9,531 bases of DNA from positions 1 to 9,531 of the forward strand of contig JBPCRW010000130.1 in the NCBI GenBank assembly GCA_050996405.1, given 5' to 3'. This DNA comes from JBPCRW01 sp050996405 (lineage in GTDB: Bacteria > Acidobacteriota > Blastocatellia > Pyrinomonadales > Pyrinomonadaceae). The notes beneath the pieces were generated by a model. That model ran no database searches. It was not told the DNA's origin and saw only the letters and a program-made list of their open reading frames with translations. The position numbers and the translations under genes are program-made. Below are positions 6,681-9,531 of the stretch, piece by piece. The stretch's first letter is position 1. The number at the start of each line of letters is the position of its first letter.

Positions 6681-6917
6681 TTATCGAATATCCTGACGAT
6701 GCGCGACTTCCATCAACATTCGCAGTGCTTGATTAACGGATGCCGCATCTGGAAAGGCATCGGCAACGTCGGGTTCAAGCAGAACAAGATTAGTTCTAGC
6801 GCGGTAACGTTCGACGTATTTGCCGCGCGCTCTGCCCGATAGTTTTGATAAATCGTATTCTGGGCGCAGTTCGTCGGCTTCAATGCTCATAGATTTTTTG
6901 GTTTTATCCTTGTTCAT
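6681..6917 (-). CDS. Putative antitoxin partner of the BrnT-like toxin
   Basis: A 78-residue polar protein translated just after brnT, its start overlapping the toxin stop by 14 nt, the typical coupling of toxin-antitoxin pairs. The N-terminal part is charged (MNKDKTKKSMSIEADELRPEYDLSKL). The middle RARGKYVERYRARTNLVLLEPDVADAF and the end SVNQALRMLMEVAHRQ look like a strand followed by helices, compatible with a small DNA-binding or toxin-wrapping protein. It is not the classic BrnA sequence, so the antitoxin role is inferred from position and from memory of similar small proteins beside DUF497 toxins. A second Met at residue 10 (MSIEADEL) is a possible start; neither has a strong Shine-Dalgarno. 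Confidence 0.75.
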   Translation of the reverse strand: MNKDKTKKSMSIEADELRPEYDLSKLSGRARGKYVERYRARTNLVLLEPDVADAFPDAASVNQALRMLMEVAHRQDIR

Positions 6918-7152
6918 ACAATTTTCGTTCTCTGCGTGTTAATTCTCGCGCGCTAATGATACGAATTATTTCACCGTTGTCGGCGTGCGAAACGATTAAC
7001 AGACGGTTATTTTCCGATGCGCCGATAGTTAAAAATCGTCGTTCATCAATCGAATGGTCAGGGTCACCGAAAACTGTCGCCGCTTCTTGAAAAGAAACGC
7101 CGTGTTTAGTTAGATTACGAGCCGCTTTTTGTGAATCCCAATCAAAGCGCAT
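6904..7152 (-). CDS. brnT: BrnT family (DUF497) ribonuclease toxin
   Basis: An 82-residue protein matching the BrnT/DUF497 family along its length. Landmarks are FDWDSQKAARNLTKHGVSF (3-21, with the family Asn-xx-Lys-His-Gly), EAATVFGDPDH, the strand RRFLTIGASENNRLLIVSH, and the C-terminal RIISARELTRRERKLYE (64-80). BrnT toxins adopt a RelE-like fold and stop growth by cutting RNA until bound by the antitoxin encoded next to them, and the pair usually represses its own promoter. Toxin first, antitoxin second, as here, is the normal order. The upstream gnd stop is 49 nt away, and a good promoter lies in that gap. No ribosome binding site is seen before the ATG. The residues thought to matter in the family look intact. 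Confidence 0.92.
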   Translation of the reverse strand: MRFDWDSQKAARNLTKHGVSFQEAATVFGDPDHSIDERRFLTIGASENNRLLIVSHADNGEIIRIISARELTRRERKLYEQG

Positions 7153-7159
7153 TAACGCT

Positions 7160-7188
7160 AGTATATCTTGTTTTACTCAATCGGTTAA
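7160..7188 (-). promoter_or_regulatory. brnT promoter, apparently leaderless
   Basis: Read on the minus strand, TTAACC (7183-7188, 4 of 6 match to TTGACA), a 17-bp spacer and TATACT (7160-7165, 5 of 6) form a good sigma-70-type promoter. The -10 ends 7 nt before the ATG at 7152, so transcription should begin at about the start codon. A near-palindrome, AGCG-N6-CGCT (7146-7159), spans the start and could be an autoregulatory operator of the toxin-antitoxin complex. Confidence 0.5.
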
Positions 7189-7201
7189 AGCATTTTGCAA
7201 A

Positions 7202-8815
7202 TTACTTATTCCAGTCCGGCGTGTGGAAAATTCCTTCCTTGTCAGTTCGCTGATAAGTGTGCGCGCCGAAAAAGTCGCGCTGCGCTTGAATCAAATTTGC
7301 GGGTAATCTTTCGGAACGAAATGCGTCGAAATACGCTAGAGCCGACGACAGGCACAGAGAAGGAACGCGGCTTTCTAAAAATTTTTCATTTACCGAACGC
7401 CAATGCTCGCGGCTGCCGCTTAAAATCTCTGCGAATTTATCGTCTAAAATTAAATTCGGCAAATTCGGATTTTCGGCAAAAGCGCGGCGCATTTCTTCCA
7501 AAAGCGCGGAGCGAATAATGCAGCCGCCGCGCCAGATTTTGGCGATTTCCGATAAATTTAAACCGTAATTTTTTTCGACGGAAGCGGTTTGCAGCAACGA
7601 CATTCCTTGCGCGTAGGTCGTGATAAACGAACTAAGCAGGGCGTTTTTGAGTTCTTCGACAAACTGTTCAAAAGATTCGCCCAACGCTTGACGAAGCGCG
7701 GCGTTTTTATCGCTGTCAGCAACGTTTCGCATCAAATTGTCGGCAGACTGCGTTTCGACCGCGCCGATAGTTTTTCTGTGCTGTTCGCTGACGGTTGTTT
7801 CCACATCCGCCTTTGCCAACTGCGCCTTCAAATCGTGCTGCGGCTCACTCGTCACCGTGTCGCCGTCCGCTTTTTGCTGGTGCGGCAGGCTGACGGGTTT
7901 TGCGCCGTATTTTTGAGCAATCAAAATGCGCGTTTCCTTTTGCGCGGAGATTTGCCGCATCGAAACGGCGGAATCAATCGTCGGAATCGGCACGCCGAAA
8001 TCCATTGCCGCCTGCGAAGTCCATTTGCCCGTTCCCTTTTGCGCGGCTTTGTCCAAAACCATTTCGACCAGCGGTTTGCCGGTTTCCGCGTCCGTCTTTT
8101 TCAAAACTTCCGCCGTAATTTCAACCAGAAACGAATTAAGTTCCGAGTCGTTCCAGCGCGCGAAAGTTCCCGACATATCCGCATAATTCATTTTCAAAAC
8201 ACGCAGCATAAAATCGTAAGTTTCCGCCAAAATCTGCATCAAGCCGTATTCGATTCCGTTATGCACCATCTTGACGAAATGCCCCGCCGAACCCGCGCCC
8301 ATATATGCGACGCACGGCTCGCCGTTCACTTTCGCGGAAACGGCTTCGAGAACGGGGGCGATTCTATCGTAAAATTCGCGCCGTCCGCCGGGCATAATAC
8401 TTGCGCCGTGCCGCGCGCCTTCTTCGCCGCCAGACACGCCAACGCCCATAAATTCGATGCCTTTTTCGACGAGATATTTTTCGCGCGTTTCCGTGTCAAG
8501 GAAATGCGAGTTGCCGCCGTCAATTATCAAATCGTCTTTTTCAAGATGCGGCAGTAAATTTTCAATCACACCGTCAACGATTTTTCCCGCCGGAACGAGC
8601 AACATAATGTTGCGCGGCTTCGCTAACTTTTCGACGAATTCCGCGATTGTCGCCGCCGAATCAATCGGCAAGCCCGCGCCTTCTTCGTGCAGCAGTTTTC
8701 GTTTCGATTCGTCCAAATCGTAACCGACACAGGTAAAATTATTGTCCGCCACGTTGAGCAAAAAATTTCTGCCCATCGTTCCGAGTCCGACCATTCCGAA
8801 TTGTGCATTTTCCAT
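7202..8815 (-). CDS. gnd: NADP-dependent 6-phosphogluconate dehydrogenase (decarboxylating)
   Basis: This enzyme oxidises and decarboxylates 6-phosphogluconate to ribulose 5-phosphate with NADPH formation, in the oxidative pentose phosphate pathway in the cytosol. Starting at ATG 8815 it has 537 residues. Visible landmarks are the Rossmann motif GLGTMGRN (10-17), IIDGGNSHF (97-105), GVGVSGGEEGARHGASIMPGG (125-144) and the catalytic signature HFVKMVHNGIEYG with Lys182, Asn186 and Glu189. The C-terminal helical domain (YAQGMSLL, IWRGGCIIRS) ends in FHTPDWNK. Relatives have about 470-485 residues. The excess is a polar insert of about 60 residues between AQKYG (304) and FEQFVEEL (382-389), rich in Gln, Asp, Thr and Ala. 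An in-frame TTG at 8836 would add seven residues, but they lie over the -10 hexamer, so ATG 8815 is preferred. It follows the kinase gene by 8 nt. Confidence 0.95.
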   Translation of the reverse strand: MENAQFGMVGLGTMGRNFLLNVADNNFTCVGYDLDESKRKLLHEEGAGLPIDSAATIAEFVEKLAKPRNIMLLVPAGKIVDGVIENLLPHLEKDDLIIDGGNSHFLDTETREKYLVEKGIEFMGVGVSGGEEGARHGASIMPGGRREFYDRIAPVLEAVSAKVNGEPCVAYMGAGSAGHFVKMVHNGIEYGLMQILAETYDFMLRVLKMNYADMSGTFARWNDSELNSFLVEITAEVLKKTDAETGKPLVEMVLDKAAQKGTGKWTSQAAMDFGVPIPTIDSAVSMRQISAQKETRILIAQKYGAKPVSLPHQQKADGDTVTSEPQHDLKAQLAKADVETTVSEQHRKTIGAVETQSADNLMRNVADSDKNAALRQALGESFEQFVEELKNALLSSFITTYAQGMSLLQTASVEKNYGLNLSEIAKIWRGGCIIRSALLEEMRRAFAENPNLPNLILDDKFAEILSGSREHWRSVNEKFLESRVPSLCLSSALAYFDAFRSERLPANLIQAQRDFFGAHTYQRTDKEGIFHTPDWNK

Positions 8816-8822
8816 AATACTG

Positions 8823-8828
8823 ATTATA
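8823..8828 (-). promoter_or_regulatory. Perfect -10 hexamer (TATAAT) 7 nt before the gnd ATG
   Basis: TATAAT on the minus strand overlaps the stop codon of the upstream kinase gene and sits exactly 7 nt before ATG 8815. No good -35 is visible at 16-18 bp (GGCGTT or similar). No Shine-Dalgarno stands at the proper distance. The spacing matches that of brnT and would give a leaderless message. Confidence 0.45.
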
Positions 8829-9531
8829 CTTCCCAAAATTCCGCAAACGCCAAATCAGTTTTCCAATTTTCGCCGTTTTCATCAAACGTCCACCACGCCG
8901 ACAAGACTATTTGTGCGAAAGCCCATTGCCGAAGATGCGCTTGTTCGATTTCAAAGGCTTGTGAAAATTGCCGAACGGCATCGTTTAATTTTTCTCGTAA
9001 ATTCGGCTCAGATGCCAGCCACCAAAGATGATTGTTCAAAAAGACGCTGATTTCATAACTGATGTCGCCGACGATGCCTTTCGGGTCAATCGCCAGAAAC
9101 GGTTCGCGTGTCGCGGATAAAATGTTTTCGTGATGCAAATCGCCGTGAATGAGAAATTCGTGTTTTGAAGAGGAGCTTAATTTTTCGTAAAATTCGCGCG
9201 CTTTGTTTTGAAACTCCGGCGGAAAATTTGTGCTTGCGGCTTTGCTAAAAAAATTATTAAACCATTCGTCGAGTCTTCGGAAAGCGAAATCAGGCGGCGG
9301 TTCTTTCAAAAGTCGGCGCGCAATTGGGATGGCAATTTCTACCGCCTCTGCTTCGTCTCGGCAGCAAACTTCTTTTAAGTTTTCGCCCGGCGTCAGTTTT
9401 TCCAAAAGTATCGCGCGACGGCTTTCATCCGACTCAAGAAGTTTAACCGCGCCGTCGCCGTTTGCCATTCGTAGAAACCTGGCTTCATTGAAAATTTCGG
9501 GATTATTTAACGGCAAAGCAATCTTTAAAAC
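8824..9531 (-). CDS. APH(6)/hydroxyurea-type phosphotransferase, N-terminus cut by the window end
   Basis: The visible 235 residues are most of a small-molecule kinase of the aminoglycoside/hydroxyurea phosphotransferase family (APH_6_hur, protein-kinase-like fold). The frame stays open to the window edge, reading VLKIALPLNNPEIFNEARFL, where Lys3 lies in the strand expected to bind ATP. The catalytic loop is HGDLHHENIL, with Asp131 as base, followed by the metal-binding AIDPKGIVGD (Asp149). The hinge-like segment AILLEKLTPGENL matches relatives. Members phosphorylate streptomycin or hydroxyurea in some bacteria, but many chromosomal copies have unknown substrates, so resistance should not be assumed. 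A TTG at 9516 is an internal Leu codon. The gene is probably the upstream member of the minus-strand run and stops 8 nt before gnd. Confidence 0.9.
   Translation of the reverse strand, partial: VLKIALPLNNPEIFNEARFLRMANGDGAVKLLESDESRRAILLEKLTPGENLKEVCCRDEAEAVEIAIPIARRLLKEPPPDFAFRRLDEWFNNFFSKAASTNFPPEFQNKAREFYEKLSSSSKHEFLIHGDLHHENILSATREPFLAIDPKGIVGDISYEISVFLNNHLWWLASEPNLREKLNDAVRQFSQAFEIEQAHLRQWAFAQIVLSAWWTFDENGENWKTDLAFAEFWEV

Noticed and set aside
7589..8557. 322-codon open frame on the plus strand
   Set aside because: It lies fully antisense to gnd, whose motifs are unmistakable. Its Arg/Phe-rich composition is what the opposite strand of this codon use produces.
8816..8836. TTG start for gnd giving seven extra residues
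   Set aside because: The seven codons cover a perfect TATAAT, overlap the upstream stop and have no ribosome binding site; the ATG at 8815 matches the family N-terminus.

Overview
The window looks like ordinary chromosomal sequence from a diderm (LPS-making) bacterium of moderate GC. The best guess at lineage is Acidobacteriota, class Blastocatellia. This is an inference from an lpxD gene, an NtrX/NtrC-type sigma-54 activator tail, and above all a winged-helix / membrane helix / PD40-propeller protein, an architecture very common in that phylum. I ran no search, so the lineage is tentative.

Layout. (1) 1-423, plus strand: C-terminal end of a sigma-54-dependent response regulator. It converges, with only 4 bp between stop codons, on (2) 428-1480, minus: a secreted YncE/YVTN-type beta-propeller protein. 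(3) 1660-2133, minus: msrB. (4) 2232-3857, minus: a winged-helix + PD40 propeller gene whose reading frame is broken twice, each time within or near a short homopolymer. Just upstream of its start lie three to four tandem 11-bp repeats, which suit an OmpR/PhoB-type DNA-binding domain and may be its operator. (5) 4042-5594, plus: a set of poorly recognisable genes, namely an exported protein, a tiny possibly frameshifted lipoprotein, a perfect 8-bp hairpin, and a 156-residue protein of unknown function with AGA/ATA-rich codon use. (6) 5614-9531, minus: a tightly packed run read from right to left. It holds an APH(6)/hydroxyurea-type small-molecule kinase (cut by the window end), gnd (6-phosphogluconate dehydrogenase) with an unusual insert of about 60 residues, a BrnT-type toxin with a putative antitoxin, and lpxD.

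How the parts relate. The minus-strand run is probably transcribed at least partly together, but brnT and gnd each carry a good -10 hexamer exactly 7 nt before the ATG and lack a Shine-Dalgarno. This suggests internal promoters giving leaderless messages. The yncE-like gene shows a similar arrangement. The genes have no obvious shared pathway: msrB is oxidative-damage repair, gnd supplies NADPH, lpxD builds lipid A, and the toxin-antitoxin pair is a mobile/stress module. No IS element, CRISPR array, tRNA, rRNA or prophage structure was seen. I found no clear new multi-gene system. The best leads are the 11-bp operator-like array, the leaderless promoter pattern, the gnd insert, and the unrecognised 4042-5594 cluster.
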